64,000 nt of DNA from NCBI GenBank assembly GCA_937951895.1, contig CALFER010000038.1, positions 67,029 to 131,028 of the forward strand, written 5' to 3'. The translations under genes and the position numbers were made by a program. Shown here in pieces: positions 50,502-59,888 of this stretch. The stretch comes from an uncultured bacterium. Lineage in GTDB: Bacteria; CSSED10-310; CALFER01. Every line of letters begins with the position of its first letter. Positions within the stretch are counted from its first letter, which is position 1. The notes beneath the pieces were generated by a model. That model saw only the letters and a list, made by a program, of their open reading frames with translations. It was not told where the DNA came from and ran no database searches.

Positions 50502-51491
50502 TCATCCGGCCAGCATGCGATCGATTCGGTACATCCAGCGCCGCGCGACACCCCCATTGAGCATGCACCCTGCCAGTGCATAAAAGGCGGGGTATCCCGA
50601 TTCGGATGTGTGATAGCAGCCGACGCATTCCGGAAGGGAATCGAACGAGACATCCCGGTGAAGTTGCCGGAGTCCACGCATTGTATCGTTGTTCCAGAGT
50701 TCGTCGAGAGAATGTTCGCGAAGAGATCCCAGAGGAAGACGATCGAGCGTGCAGCAGGGAAACACGGTTGCATCCGCTCGAATGTATGCGGGACCATGCC
50801 AGAGAACCGGGCAGGGGCGGCGACGGAGCGAGGACGCGATACTGTTTTCCGGTCGATCCGCGACGGTGCATCTCCGAACTGAGATCCCATCTGGATTCAG
50901 AGATCGAACAAATTTTCGGTACTCGGCGTCCCGGTGATGCATCTCCGGCCATCGGATCATCTGCATCACCACTTTTGTGCCTTTCCCGGCCTCCCGGGCA
51001 GCACCAATCAGTTCGCGACCGGTCCGGACGACATCGTCAAAACGGGCACCCAATCGGTATTTTTCATAGATTTCGGGAATGTGGGAATCCATGGCGATGA
51101 CCAGCAGATCAGGTCCGGCTTCCATGACTGCCTGCGCCGCCAGAGAATAGGGGAAGGCGGCATTCGTGGTAACGTCGGTCGTAATCCCGTGCGACCTGCA
51201 CCGATTGATCGCATCCGGAAGATGGGGCCACAGGAATGGTTCTCCCCATCCGAACAGAAACACCATTTCAACATCGTTCCCGCACCTGTCCAGAATCGAC
51301 AGACACACATCCCGATCCATGTGCATCGGTTGCGTGATGAATTCGGATCGCCTGCAGTTCGGACACCGCAGATTGCAGTGCGACGTCACCTCCAGCAGAA
51401 CTTCCGAGGGACCGACACGCATCTGGTTCGATTGCTTCAACCAGCCGCAAACACGCTCAAAGCGCTGCTTCATTCTGACGGCCGTGTGCAT
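50502..51491 (-). CDS. Radical SAM protein with SPASM-like C terminus
   Basis: 329 aa. Radical SAM motif CNLRCPNC at ~39-46; LFGWGEPFLWPH; then a SPASM-type tail (CPVLWHGPAYIRADATVFPCCT ... CVGCYH). Such enzymes install post-translational modifications or act on small substrates. Overlaps the upstream SGNH gene by 22 nt. Intact relative of the frameshifted gene at 40409. Confidence 0.9.
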   Translation of the reverse strand: MHTAVRMKQRFERVCGWLKQSNQMRVGPSEVLLEVTSHCNLRCPNCRRSEFITQPMHMDRDVCLSILDRCGNDVEMVFLFGWGEPFLWPHLPDAINRCRSHGITTDVTTNAAFPYSLAAQAVMEAGPDLLVIAMDSHIPEIYEKYRLGARFDDVVRTGRELIGAAREAGKGTKVVMQMIRWPEMHHRDAEYRKFVRSLNPDGISVRRCTVADRPENSIASSLRRRPCPVLWHGPAYIRADATVFPCCTLDRLPLGSLREHSLDELWNNDTMRGLRQLHRDVSFDSLPECVGCYHTSESGYPAFYALAGCMLNGGVARRWMYRIDRMLAG

Positions 51492-52288
51492 GGCTTCTCC
51501 CTCGCAACGAAATCCGACAACGAGCCGGCAATGAGACCGGCCAGAACGGAATCTCCTTTTGCATTCAGATGATAGGCATTCGAATACAGGTCTTTGTTTT
51601 CGGTGTAATCGGGAATCGCGGGGTCCGGGTCGATCAGGTGTACCGATGGCTGCGGGTTTCGCTTCAAACGCTCACGTAAAGCCGCTCGGTATCGGGAAAC
51701 CGGATCCTGCGTCCTGTCCTCATAGAGAAGCTTTCTCATGGAGCGAAGGAGGTGCTCGACCCGCGATAATTTCGGCTCTGTTCCCTGACCGAACCGCGCA
51801 ATTTCAACGATGCAGGTCCTGATATCCCAATCCGCCGTTTCAGCCGCCAGCCGGAGCATCTCCGTCGCGTATCGTTCGGGTCCGCGATGTTCCAACACAT
51901 CGTTCACTCCACCGATGACGACGATCAGGCGAATTTCCGGGTTCGACAGCAATCCGAGCGGGCCGCCGGTTCGGGGATCCTGCCGGAACAGTTCCTCACG
52001 GATCCGCCGGCTGTCCGCGCCTCTGAATCCCTCACTGCGGCATTCCACCTCGATTCCAAGCTTCTCGAAAGCAGCCCGGAGAGGAGTCTCCAGACGACCG
52101 TCCGCAACCCAACTGTCTCCAACCAATCCGATGTATCTCGTATGGGTTTCCCGATCCGGTACCGGTCCGGCCGGACGACTCGGAGGCATGTGATCCCGAT
52201 CGTCGGCATGCGGAACGAAGCCGTACAGCAAGACGAAGCCCGCGGCAACAGCACCGGCAAGAATCGTACACGGTCGGATTCGCGACAT
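51470..52288 (-). CDS. Membrane-anchored SGNH/GDSL hydrolase-like protein
   Basis: 272 aa from 52288, which gives a typical anchor (ILAGAVAAGFVLLYGFVPHA). Upstream in-frame starts at 52354 (ATG) and 52372 (GTG) are possible; none has a good RBS. SGNH blocks: VGDSWV (Ser), IGGVNDVLEH (Gly-Asn), and DLYSNAYHLNAKGDS (Asp-His). These enzymes are esterases acting on acyl groups, often of polysaccharides. Coupled to the radical SAM gene. Confidence 0.8.
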   Translation of the reverse strand: MSRIRPCTILAGAVAAGFVLLYGFVPHADDRDHMPPSRPAGPVPDRETHTRYIGLVGDSWVADGRLETPLRAAFEKLGIEVECRSEGFRGADSRRIREELFRQDPRTGGPLGLLSNPEIRLIVVIGGVNDVLEHRGPERYATEMLRLAAETADWDIRTCIVEIARFGQGTEPKLSRVEHLLRSMRKLLYEDRTQDPVSRYRAALRERLKRNPQPSVHLIDPDPAIPDYTENKDLYSNAYHLNAKGDSVLAGLIAGSLSDFVAREKPCTRPSE

Positions 52289-52396
52289 AAAAATTAACCG
52301 CAACCCCCTACCGACACGAAACAAAACGCTCAAACCAAGCCGATCATATATCATTCCGATGCAACCGACCACCGATTTCTTTTGATCAATCGCTAA

Positions 52397-52424
52397 ATTA
52401 TCTTCATTGACCCGACAGGCTCAA
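52397..52424 (-). promoter_or_regulatory. Promoter upstream of the SGNH gene
   Basis: Minus strand TTGAGC (52424-52419), 16 bp, GATAAT (52402-52397), within the 74-nt gap after the DUF2161 gene. Confidence 0.45.
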
Positions 52425-52446
52425 TCGTGTCACTCGAACCGGATCT

Positions 52447-53115
52447 TCACATATCGATACACAGACTTGCAATCTCGTGTATACCGCGCGGCGACAACGC
52501 GTAAATCCCATCCCCCAGCCGGTCGAACCAGCCATACACATTTCGATACAACGTTGTCCTGACATCCGTTTCCTCGAGCGCTTTCGCGATGTGCGCCGCC
52601 TTGGACGGGCCCTGTTCCCTGAGAAACAACGCGATCCGGATCGCCCGCTGCCGGTACGCCGTCATCATCACCTTCCTCCGTCCGCTTCCTCCGGGTATCG
52701 GATCACCCTGTCTTCGCTGGAATTCCCCCAGCATTTTGAGACGTCGGCCGCTGTGTATTCTCGGTTGGTACTGACCCGGATCGATCACGACGTCGGCCCG
52801 GCTGCGTTTCGAGTTACACAGGACGAGAATCAGCCCGATTCCGAGCATCCGGAGCAGTTTGACGATGTGACGCCGACGTTTTCGGAATGCCTTGCATGTC
52901 GAGGGGATGCCGATGTAAACGAGACTGGAGATACTGAGGCGGTTGACGGCCTGGAGGACGACATCGAGACTGAATGCGAGTTTCAGTTCGACCACGACCG
53001 GTTCGTCACCGGTCCGGACCGCCAGCACATCGCATTCGCCGATCTCGCCTTTGACGGCATAGCCCTGGCTCTCGAGCAACCGTTTGACGGGATGATAGAG
53101 GTCGACTTCCTTCAT
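52447..53115 (-). CDS. DUF2161 PD-(D/E)xK nuclease-like protein
   Basis: 222 aa from the ATG at 53115, 19 nt after the SagB-type stop; no RBS. The nuclease-like core shows GEIGECDVLAVRTGDEPVVVELK (acidic residues and E-x-K). C-terminal winged-helix-like region (KAAHIAKALEETDVRTTLYRN) may bind DNA. DUF2161 is a putative nuclease family of unknown role. Confidence 0.8.
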   Translation of the reverse strand: MKEVDLYHPVKRLLESQGYAVKGEIGECDVLAVRTGDEPVVVELKLAFSLDVVLQAVNRLSISSLVYIGIPSTCKAFRKRRRHIVKLLRMLGIGLILVLCNSKRSRADVVIDPGQYQPRIHSGRRLKMLGEFQRRQGDPIPGGSGRRKVMMTAYRQRAIRIALFLREQGPSKAAHIAKALEETDVRTTLYRNVYGWFDRLGDGIYALSPRGIHEIASLCIDM

Positions 53116-53134
53116 GAGTGCAGTCAGGGGATCG

Positions 53135-53875
53135 TCACGCCGGCAGTTTGCGGCCCAGTGCGGCGAGATACAGCGTGAACATCGTGTCACCGTCCGCTCC
53201 GATGATCCGGTCGACTGCGTCATCATCGAACGCAGCGATCGCACAGGCGCCGCACCCCGTCGACTCCGCCGCGAGATACAGATTCTGGCAGATGTGGCCG
53301 GCATCGAGATGCAGATAACGATATCCGCGTTCTCCGTATCGCCAGGCCATCCGGTAGGGAATCGCCATCCAGACGAATGTGACGGCGCAATCCAGGATCA
53401 TCGTTTGTCCGAGGCAGGCGTCGGTCAACTGCCGCGCCATGTCGGGTTTCGCGCCAACGAGTCCGAGTTCATGAGATCGTGCGATGTAGCGATAAAGACC
53501 CGGTTGTACCCGGTCGACCCGGTTGATCAGCAGGAATGTTTCTATGGCATGCCTGGCACCCGCGGACGGCACGGTCCGCAAGGTGTACTTGGGATGTGAT
53601 TGCTTGATTCCGTGGGAACTCCACAACAGATAGGAGAGTTCATCGAGGGAGATCGATTCGTCCTGATACTCACGCACACTCAACCGCTGTTCGATCAGCT
53701 TCGTCAGGTCGGTCTGCGCCGGAACGAAGCGCCGGGGATCCGGAAGCGTGATCCGTGTCATGCCATCCGGCACGGGCAGTTCCACCGGGGGTTGTTCGAG
53801 GCCTCGGGTCTGATCCGATTCACTCATGTTGACGTATTTCGTCATTTCGATGAAAGTCTGTCCCGTTGTTCTCAT
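53135..53875 (-). CDS. SagB-type nitroreductase-family dehydrogenase
   Basis: 246 aa. GGAGG lies 4 nt before the ATG. Motifs of the SagB/ThcOx-like nitroreductase family: RLSVREYQDESISLDELSYLLWSSHG, VPSAGARHAIETFLLINRV, and HLDAGHICQNLYLAAESTGCGACAIAAFDD. SagB-type FMN enzymes oxidise azolines in thiazole/oxazole-modified peptides, but stand-alone members are common and no cyclodehydratase is seen here. Confidence 0.88.
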   Translation of the reverse strand: MRTTGQTFIEMTKYVNMSESDQTRGLEQPPVELPVPDGMTRITLPDPRRFVPAQTDLTKLIEQRLSVREYQDESISLDELSYLLWSSHGIKQSHPKYTLRTVPSAGARHAIETFLLINRVDRVQPGLYRYIARSHELGLVGAKPDMARQLTDACLGQTMILDCAVTFVWMAIPYRMAWRYGERGYRYLHLDAGHICQNLYLAAESTGCGACAIAAFDDDAVDRIIGADGDTMFTLYLAALGRKLPA

Positions 53876-53908
53876 GAATCCTCCACCATCCGGCGCTCGA
53901 ATCCTGAC

Positions 53909-56383
53909 TCAGGGAGCGCTCTGATTGTCCAGTACACGCTGATAGACCGTATCGGCGATCGCATCGTAATCTCGATCTTCCGGGTACACCGCGGGAAGAA
54001 ACGTCACGCTGATTTTGGACCATATCCGGGGAATGCGGCTTCCTTTCGGGAATGCCTCGAATGCGCCTTTGATGGAAACCGGCACGATCGGGACATTGAG
54101 TTCGCGGCTCAGAATGGCGAATGTGCGTTTGAACGTGTTGAGGCGCCCGTCCCGTGTGCGCGTGCCCTCCGGGAAAATGATGATGTTCTTGCCGTTCTTG
54201 AGCACCTCGCCCAGCTTCTGGAGCGATTGCTTCAGATCCCGGTTGATGTCCATGACGATGACGTTGTTCCGATTGGCCAGTGCTCGGATCCAGCGGTTCC
54301 GGACATGTTTCGCCTTTGCGTAGAAATACGTTTCCTTGAGCACGTTGTATTTCATGAAGATCGCGACGAAGAGCCCATCGATGAAACTCTGGTGATTCGG
54401 TGCGATGATGCATGGGCCCTGTGGGATATTGTCCACTCCTTCGCCTCGCATCCTGAAATAGAGCTTCAACAGCGCCGCTGCGGCACTCCGGAACAGGTTC
54501 ATCGTAAACCACCGTCTGGGCAGTTTGAGTTCGACCTGTTCTTTGAAGATCGCGCCCCAGCGCACGACTTCCACGGCCATCTTCTGCTTCTTTTCGCGAA
54601 GGTATTGCGCGAGTTTCTCGACGGTCGCGTTCTGAAGAAGGGCATCTTCCCGGATGTCGGTTCCGAAGGTCGAATTCAGAAACGTGAGGAGGCTGACCTT
54701 GTCGAGCGAATCCATTCCGAGATCGATTTCGATATGGTCATCCGGACGGATCTCCGAGCGTGTCTGTTCCTTCATGTAATCGCGAATGACCTGATACTCC
54801 TCGAATCCCGGCTCGGGTGCCGCCTGACGATCCCGATTCTGACGCGATTCGACCAGTTCGACGAGTTTGAATCGCTGAATCTTGCCCAGTCGTGTTTTCG
54901 GGATTTCTTCCTTGACGATCGTGTACTGCATGATCCGCTTGGCCGGCGATGCCGCACGATTGTAACGGTCGATGACATCCCATCGGACGAACTCGTCGAA
55001 GTTCAGAATCCCTTTTTCACTGACCATCCGGAAGTTGGGATAAACGAGAGCGTGCAAGGCGTCCCTGTAAAAGAGCACGGCAGTCTCGGCAAGGCAGGGC
55101 GACATTTCGGCCAATTTGGCCTCGATCTCAGCCGGATTGATGTTTTTTCCATTCGGCAGAACGATGATTTCCTTGATCCGCCCCGTGACGTGGATGAACC
55201 CGTTGCTGACATGTCCCACATCACCGGTGTGCAGCCAGCCATCCTGGAGAATCTCGGCGGTTTCCCCGGGCCGATTGTAATACCCCTGCATGATGTTCGG
55301 TCCGCGCGCACAGATTTCTCCGTTTTCGGCAATCCGGATTTCGAGTCCCGGCAACGCTTCGCCCGCAGAGCCGATCTTCCAGCGTCCCGGACGGGTAAAC
55401 GTGATCATGGGAGCCGCCTCGGTCATCCCGAACCCCTCGAGCATCTCGAATCCCAGCGCTTTATAGTCCCGAGCGACATCTTCATCGAGTTTTGCGCCGC
55501 CACAGACCATGTACTCCATCTTTCCGCCCAGTTTCTCGTGCACTTTCCCGAAAACGAGTTTCGATACCGCGCGGACATTGATCAGCCGGATCAGTTTGAA
55601 CAGCAGCCGCGTGACGGTCTTTTGATTGATCTTGTCCATGATTCCTTTGCGGATCAGCGCGTACAGACGCGGGACGCCGATCATGATCGCGATTCCATGA
55701 CCCAGAGTGGCCATGATGGCATCCGAAGTCATCCCCGGGGAGAAGGCGATCGTGGCACCGACAGCCACCGGAGCGACCAGGGTTCCGATCAGCGGGAAAA
55801 TGTGGTGCATCGGCAGGAGTGCGAGAACCTTGCGTTCGGGCGTGAAGATCGGAATCTCGACCGATACGGCATCGATATTGGCGATCAGATTGACGAATGA
55901 CAGCATGACCCCTTTCGGGCTTCCCGTCGTCCCGGACGTATAGATGATGACGGCTGTTTGTTCGGTATCCTCGATCGTCAGTGTGTCCGGGATCGTTTTG
56001 GATATCTTCGGTGAGATATCATCGAAGACCATGATAGTGAACCGGTATGTGAGTCGTTCGCATGCGAGTTTGAGGAGTGATTCGGTATCCCGCGAGCAGA
56101 AAATCACTTCCGGTGTGCAGTCATCGAGAATAAACGCGACTTCATCGGCCGATGCCATGCAATCGATCGGCACGACCACCGCACCTTCCGCCCATCCGGC
56201 AAAGAACGCATAGGCCCATTCCGGGCGGTTGGGTGAAAAGATCGCGATTTTGCCGGGCTTCAAGCCGGCGAACACATCGCGATACTGCGTCATATACCCC
56301 AGCAACTCCCGATAGGATATCCGTTCCTCCTTCCAGATTATGGCGCAGTCGGAACTCGATCGAATGAAATCGTATGAACGCAT
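53909..56383 (-). CDS. Acyl-ligase / acyl carrier / acyltransferase fusion (Aas-like)
   Basis: 824 aa. Start at 56383 has AAAGGAAG upstream. Order: AMP-forming acyl-CoA/ACP ligase (about 1-500; YTSGTTGSPKG, GFGMTEAAP, GWLHTGDVG, Lys in PKTRLGKIQRF), an acyl carrier domain (about 525-600; DLGMDSLDKVS, phosphopantetheine Ser) and a PlsC-type acyltransferase (about 625-824; NHQSFIDG, FPEGTRTRDG). In E. coli Aas the acyltransferase is at the N terminus, so this order is reversed and a carrier is inserted. It likely activates a fatty acid, loads it on its own carrier and acylates a lysophospholipid or similar acceptor. Confidence 0.9.
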   Translation of the reverse strand: MRSYDFIRSSSDCAIIWKEERISYRELLGYMTQYRDVFAGLKPGKIAIFSPNRPEWAYAFFAGWAEGAVVVPIDCMASADEVAFILDDCTPEVIFCSRDTESLLKLACERLTYRFTIMVFDDISPKISKTIPDTLTIEDTEQTAVIIYTSGTTGSPKGVMLSFVNLIANIDAVSVEIPIFTPERKVLALLPMHHIFPLIGTLVAPVAVGATIAFSPGMTSDAIMATLGHGIAIMIGVPRLYALIRKGIMDKINQKTVTRLLFKLIRLINVRAVSKLVFGKVHEKLGGKMEYMVCGGAKLDEDVARDYKALGFEMLEGFGMTEAAPMITFTRPGRWKIGSAGEALPGLEIRIAENGEICARGPNIMQGYYNRPGETAEILQDGWLHTGDVGHVSNGFIHVTGRIKEIIVLPNGKNINPAEIEAKLAEMSPCLAETAVLFYRDALHALVYPNFRMVSEKGILNFDEFVRWDVIDRYNRAASPAKRIMQYTIVKEEIPKTRLGKIQRFKLVELVESRQNRDRQAAPEPGFEEYQVIRDYMKEQTRSEIRPDDHIEIDLGMDSLDKVSLLTFLNSTFGTDIREDALLQNATVEKLAQYLREKKQKMAVEVVRWGAIFKEQVELKLPRRWFTMNLFRSAAAALLKLYFRMRGEGVDNIPQGPCIIAPNHQSFIDGLFVAIFMKYNVLKETYFYAKAKHVRNRWIRALANRNNVIVMDINRDLKQSLQKLGEVLKNGKNIIIFPEGTRTRDGRLNTFKRTFAILSRELNVPIVPVSIKGAFEAFPKGSRIPRIWSKISVTFLPAVYPEDRDYDAIADTVYQRVLDNQSAP

Positions 56384-56443
56384 GCGGGCTTCCTTTCCCT
56401 CCCGATCCGCGGCAGGATCGGACGGGTGCAGTATATGCAAACC

Positions 56444-56464
56444 GGTGGCTTGTGGCTAGTGGCT
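56444..56464. repeat. Three 7-bp tandem units
   Basis: GGTGGCT, TGTGGCT, AGTGGCT in the 126-nt gap between the fusion gene and the beta-helix gene. Nothing else is visible in the gap apart from a short GC hairpin near 56400. Confidence 0.5.
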
Positions 56465-56509
56465 CATTTTATTCGTCGAGTCTGCAAGGCGTCGCGATGC
56501 AGAGATGGA

Positions 56510-59500
56510 TCAACCCTTTCGGAAAATCAGTCCGCCTCCCAACAGGAAACTCAGGGTCAGCAAGAGAAAACCGATTCCAATCGGCCCACTCGTCGGAACC
56601 GGGAGAGGTGTCGGGGTCGGGGTCGGGGTTCCCGGTGGAGTGCTGGGGGTCGGGGTCGGGGTGTTCGCAGGAGTTTCGGTGGGATCAGGAGTCGGTGTTG
56701 CGGCGGGCGGGCAGGGATCACCGATCTCGGTCAGAAACCATGGCGAATAATCGATGTCCCCGAATACGGCATCACCGGTATCACCCGGTCCGTTGCCTGC
56801 CGGGCCATCCTCGTCCCCCCACCAGTTGTCTTCGGCGAACACGGATCCGGCGTGTACGCTGGTCTCGACCTGAAGACCCGCCGCCTGATTGCCGATTATG
56901 TTGTTGAAGCGGACATAGACATTCAGGTTGGGGAACCCGGTTTCGGCTGTCAGGTGGATGCCGTATTCGGTTGCGTTCAGGATGTCATTACAGGAGATTA
57001 TGACTCCATCCGACGTTCCCGGCAGGTAAAAATTCGTGTCATATCCATCGATGGTGTTGTTTGAGAACGTACCGATACTGCCCTCCCGAAGCCAGATTCC
57101 GATTTCTGTTTCAGTCGGATCGTTCTCGATCGCACTGAGACTGAAGCTGTTTCCATCGATCAGCGTCGCCGCGAGATTCTGCCTGAAATTCAACCCTTCA
57201 CCGTATCCGGTGATCGTGTTGTTCAACCACGAAATCGTACCGGCGGATGTGACCCATGTGACCAGAGCGCGGGCATCGTTGGAATCTCCGTTCACGCCGT
57301 CGACGATGTTGTCCGACACAGTCACGACTCGTGATGGCTGGCCCTGGATGGTGTTCAGGTACAGCGCTGCCGAGTTTCCATACTCCGGACCGGGTCTCAG
57401 ATCGTAAATCTCATTGGCATGGACCGTGACGTCTCCATCGAATGGACCACCGACGGCCGAGACCAGCTGGACCTGGATGCCGTAATTGGTGTTGGTAATC
57501 ACGTTTTCTTCGATTGCCGCAGGCGACATCGCGATGATGGCGCGATTGTCCCGACTCGTTCCGCTGACGATCGGTTCATAGAGATTCGTGATCACATTGT
57601 TCAGAATCCGGGGGGGTGCCGGCAGGTTGGAGTATCCGGAGTCGATGAAGCTGCAGATACCATAGGTGACAAAAGACTCCGAGAGCGTGTTGTCCGAGAC
57701 CGTCCCGGAGGCATTTTCCAGGGTGATACCGGTCGGGTTCCAGCCGATCGGCAGATTGGCCGACCGGATGCCGTGAATCGTGTTGTTCGTGATGGTGATG
57801 CCGGTCATGATATCGTACACGCCGATGCAGTAAACGGCGTCACTGTTGTAATGATGGATGTCGCAGTCGAGAACCTTCACGGAAGTCACGACGAGCGGTG
57901 CCGTGCCATCGAAATCTTCGATCATGATTCCCTCATCGCAGATCGATTCGTCACCGGCGAGTTGCAGGGCCTGGATCGTCACGTCATCGGCACCGACAAG
58001 AACATGGGTCATGCTGAGGAAGTAGAAATCCGTCTGAATGCCCGACGGCACAAGGATGGTCGAACTGCTGCCCACTCCCTGCAGAGTCAGGGCCCGGTCG
58101 ATCAGAATGTCTTCCGAGTAAGTACCCGCCTCCACCTGGACCGTTCCGCCGGTGGCAACCCGGCCGATCGCCTCGGTGATTCGCGGACTCGAACCGGTTT
58201 GAACCGATGTATCGTCTGCATGCAGATACGACAGATCGGGCTGAAAACCCGGAGCGATATCGGTATCCGTGCCGGAATGGATCCAGGGGGTGTAGTCAAC
58301 AGGCCCGGTTCCGGATATCATACCGGCCACGTCGACCGGAGTGTTCGCGTTCCACCAGTTGCATGACGCATCGATCGTCAATCCGGCAATGGAAGCGTCC
58401 AGACCTTCGGTATTCTCGATCGAGCTATGGTGGATGGACACCGAGTAGATACTGGCAACAGACGCAGTTTCATACACTTCGAAACCGACCGTATGTCCGG
58501 CAATCAGTTCATTGTCGAACGTGGCCGTGATATTGCCGTCACCATAGGAATAAATGAAATACCCGTAGGAATTCGTCGTGCCATTGCTCAGGATGGCATT
58601 GTGATGACAGTGGGCAGTCAGGGAGGATCCGGCCGAAGCATCCTCGTCCACGAGAATGACTCCCCCTTCGATGTTGTCATGAATCCGATTGTTGAAGGCT
58701 TCCAGGACGATGTCAACATTGCCGGCATATCCGTTCAACTGGTTGCCGACAATCAGACCCTGCTGGTTACCGTAGATCTCGTTGTCTTCGAGTGTCATGG
58801 TCTTGACGATCGGATCGACCACAGTGTTTGTGTAGCAGTTTTCGATGTAAATTCCTCCGGATGCGCTCCCATCGGACAGGGCAGGCGTATCAAATCCATA
58901 CATTTCGTTCGACCGGACCACGGCAACGGATGCGGACCCAAGTTCCATGGCATATCCGAAGTCGTCGAGGGTCTTGTAGAAGAGATTGTCTTCGATCAGC
59001 ATGTCGACATAATCATGAGCCAGAATTCCCAGTCGCCCGCAGTTGATGAAGGTATTACCGGTGACCGAAGCCGAAGCGCGAGCCGCAGGTGTGAATGTCG
59101 GCGCCCGGAAGTAGCTCGTAATCTCTCCGTAGAAACCGGCAGCGTCCGACGCTGACATGTTCTCAAGCACATTGTCCGCAACCGCACCGGTGCTGTCCCA
59201 ATAGAGAATACCGAATTTGTTGTTGCCTTTGATGAGATCAAAATCCATGGTCATCCCGGACAGATCGGTTCCCGTCGAATTCACGACACGGATGGCGCAC
59301 TGTCGGGCCGAACCGTACCCACCGACGTTGAACGGCAGGGTCGTCGCCGGCCGAAATACGACCGACCCGGCTCCCGCCCCTTCTATGCTCAACCCGGAGA
59401 AACCTTCAATGTTCAGCGGGTCCGAGTAGATCCCCGGCCGGACAACAATCGTATCGCCGCTGGCGGCCGCGGCGATCGCAGCGGGGATCGTCGCGAAACA

Positions 59501-59650
59501 GGGACTCAGACTCCCGCACGTCGGGTCGTCATCGTCGACGTACAAAATCGCGGCCGACACCAAGCTGCCCGAGAGGACCGCCCAGGCAACCACGCTCAGG
59601 CCGATCAGCCATCCGCAGTGAAAACGATTCTCGGAGTATACATGCTTCAT
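56510..59650 (-). CDS. Secreted right-handed parallel beta-helix protein with C-terminal sorting-like tail
   Basis: 1046 aa. GGAGG lies 5 nt before the ATG at 59650; an anchor-like signal sequence follows. PbH1/NosD-type repeats fill residues ~50-950 (TGNTFINCGRLGI, ITNNTIHGIRS, FSNNTIDGYDTN), starting from YVDDDDPTCGSLSPCFATIPAAI, a choice typical of 'pectate-lyase-fold' surface proteins. Next a Thr/Pro linker (TPTPSTPPGTPTPT) and a C-terminal segment PVPTSGP, hydrophobic helix, FRKG, resembling IPTL/PEP-CTERM-type sorting tails. No exosortase gene is in this window. Confidence 0.85.
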   Translation of the reverse strand: MKHVYSENRFHCGWLIGLSVVAWAVLSGSLVSAAILYVDDDDPTCGSLSPCFATIPAAIAAAASGDTIVVRPGIYSDPLNIEGFSGLSIEGAGAGSVVFRPATTLPFNVGGYGSARQCAIRVVNSTGTDLSGMTMDFDLIKGNNKFGILYWDSTGAVADNVLENMSASDAAGFYGEITSYFRAPTFTPAARASASVTGNTFINCGRLGILAHDYVDMLIEDNLFYKTLDDFGYAMELGSASVAVVRSNEMYGFDTPALSDGSASGGIYIENCYTNTVVDPIVKTMTLEDNEIYGNQQGLIVGNQLNGYAGNVDIVLEAFNNRIHDNIEGGVILVDEDASAGSSLTAHCHHNAILSNGTTNSYGYFIYSYGDGNITATFDNELIAGHTVGFEVYETASVASIYSVSIHHSSIENTEGLDASIAGLTIDASCNWWNANTPVDVAGMISGTGPVDYTPWIHSGTDTDIAPGFQPDLSYLHADDTSVQTGSSPRITEAIGRVATGGTVQVEAGTYSEDILIDRALTLQGVGSSSTILVPSGIQTDFYFLSMTHVLVGADDVTIQALQLAGDESICDEGIMIEDFDGTAPLVVTSVKVLDCDIHHYNSDAVYCIGVYDIMTGITITNNTIHGIRSANLPIGWNPTGITLENASGTVSDNTLSESFVTYGICSFIDSGYSNLPAPPRILNNVITNLYEPIVSGTSRDNRAIIAMSPAAIEENVITNTNYGIQVQLVSAVGGPFDGDVTVHANEIYDLRPGPEYGNSAALYLNTIQGQPSRVVTVSDNIVDGVNGDSNDARALVTWVTSAGTISWLNNTITGYGEGLNFRQNLAATLIDGNSFSLSAIENDPTETEIGIWLREGSIGTFSNNTIDGYDTNFYLPGTSDGVIISCNDILNATEYGIHLTAETGFPNLNVYVRFNNIIGNQAAGLQVETSVHAGSVFAEDNWWGDEDGPAGNGPGDTGDAVFGDIDYSPWFLTEIGDPCPPAATPTPDPTETPANTPTPTPSTPPGTPTPTPTPLPVPTSGPIGIGFLLLTLSFLLGGGLIFRKG

Positions 59651-59732
59651 GAGCACCTCCATGGTTTTGCGAACTTCTTCCGGGCGCTCGTGACGCACCG
59701 GAAACGCTATGTCTGAATCGATGATTATTCTT

Positions 59733-59761
59733 ATTTTACTTCAGGTTTCACGGTTTGTCAA
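59733..59761 (-). promoter_or_regulatory. Promoter of the beta-helix gene
   Basis: Minus strand perfect TTGACA (59761-59756), 17 bp, TAAAAT (59738-59733); the strongest promoter seen in the window. Confidence 0.72.
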
Positions 59762-59824
59762 CGTCGACAGGCCAACTGGAAATGATCTGCATCGCGATCG
59801 AGCGATCACGGGGTATCCCATCGC

Positions 59825-59853
59825 TTGATTATTTCCCGTTTATCGGGTACAAA
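59825..59853 (+). promoter_or_regulatory. Promoter of the NfeD-like/flotillin operon
   Basis: TTGATT (59825-59830), 17 bp, TACAAA (59848-59853), then GGAGG and the ATG at 59889. Confidence 0.45.
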
Positions 59854-59888
59854 TCTCTCTCTGTTCAGAGTGTAACCCGGAGGCGACC

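Noticed and set aside
53600..55900. 766-aa open frame on the plus strand
   Set aside because: It is antisense to the SagB-type gene and the acyl-ligase fusion, both strongly supported by motifs; its own translation shows no domains and is biased in composition.
57419..58366. 315-aa plus-strand frame
   Set aside because: Antisense to the beta-helix protein; no supporting features.
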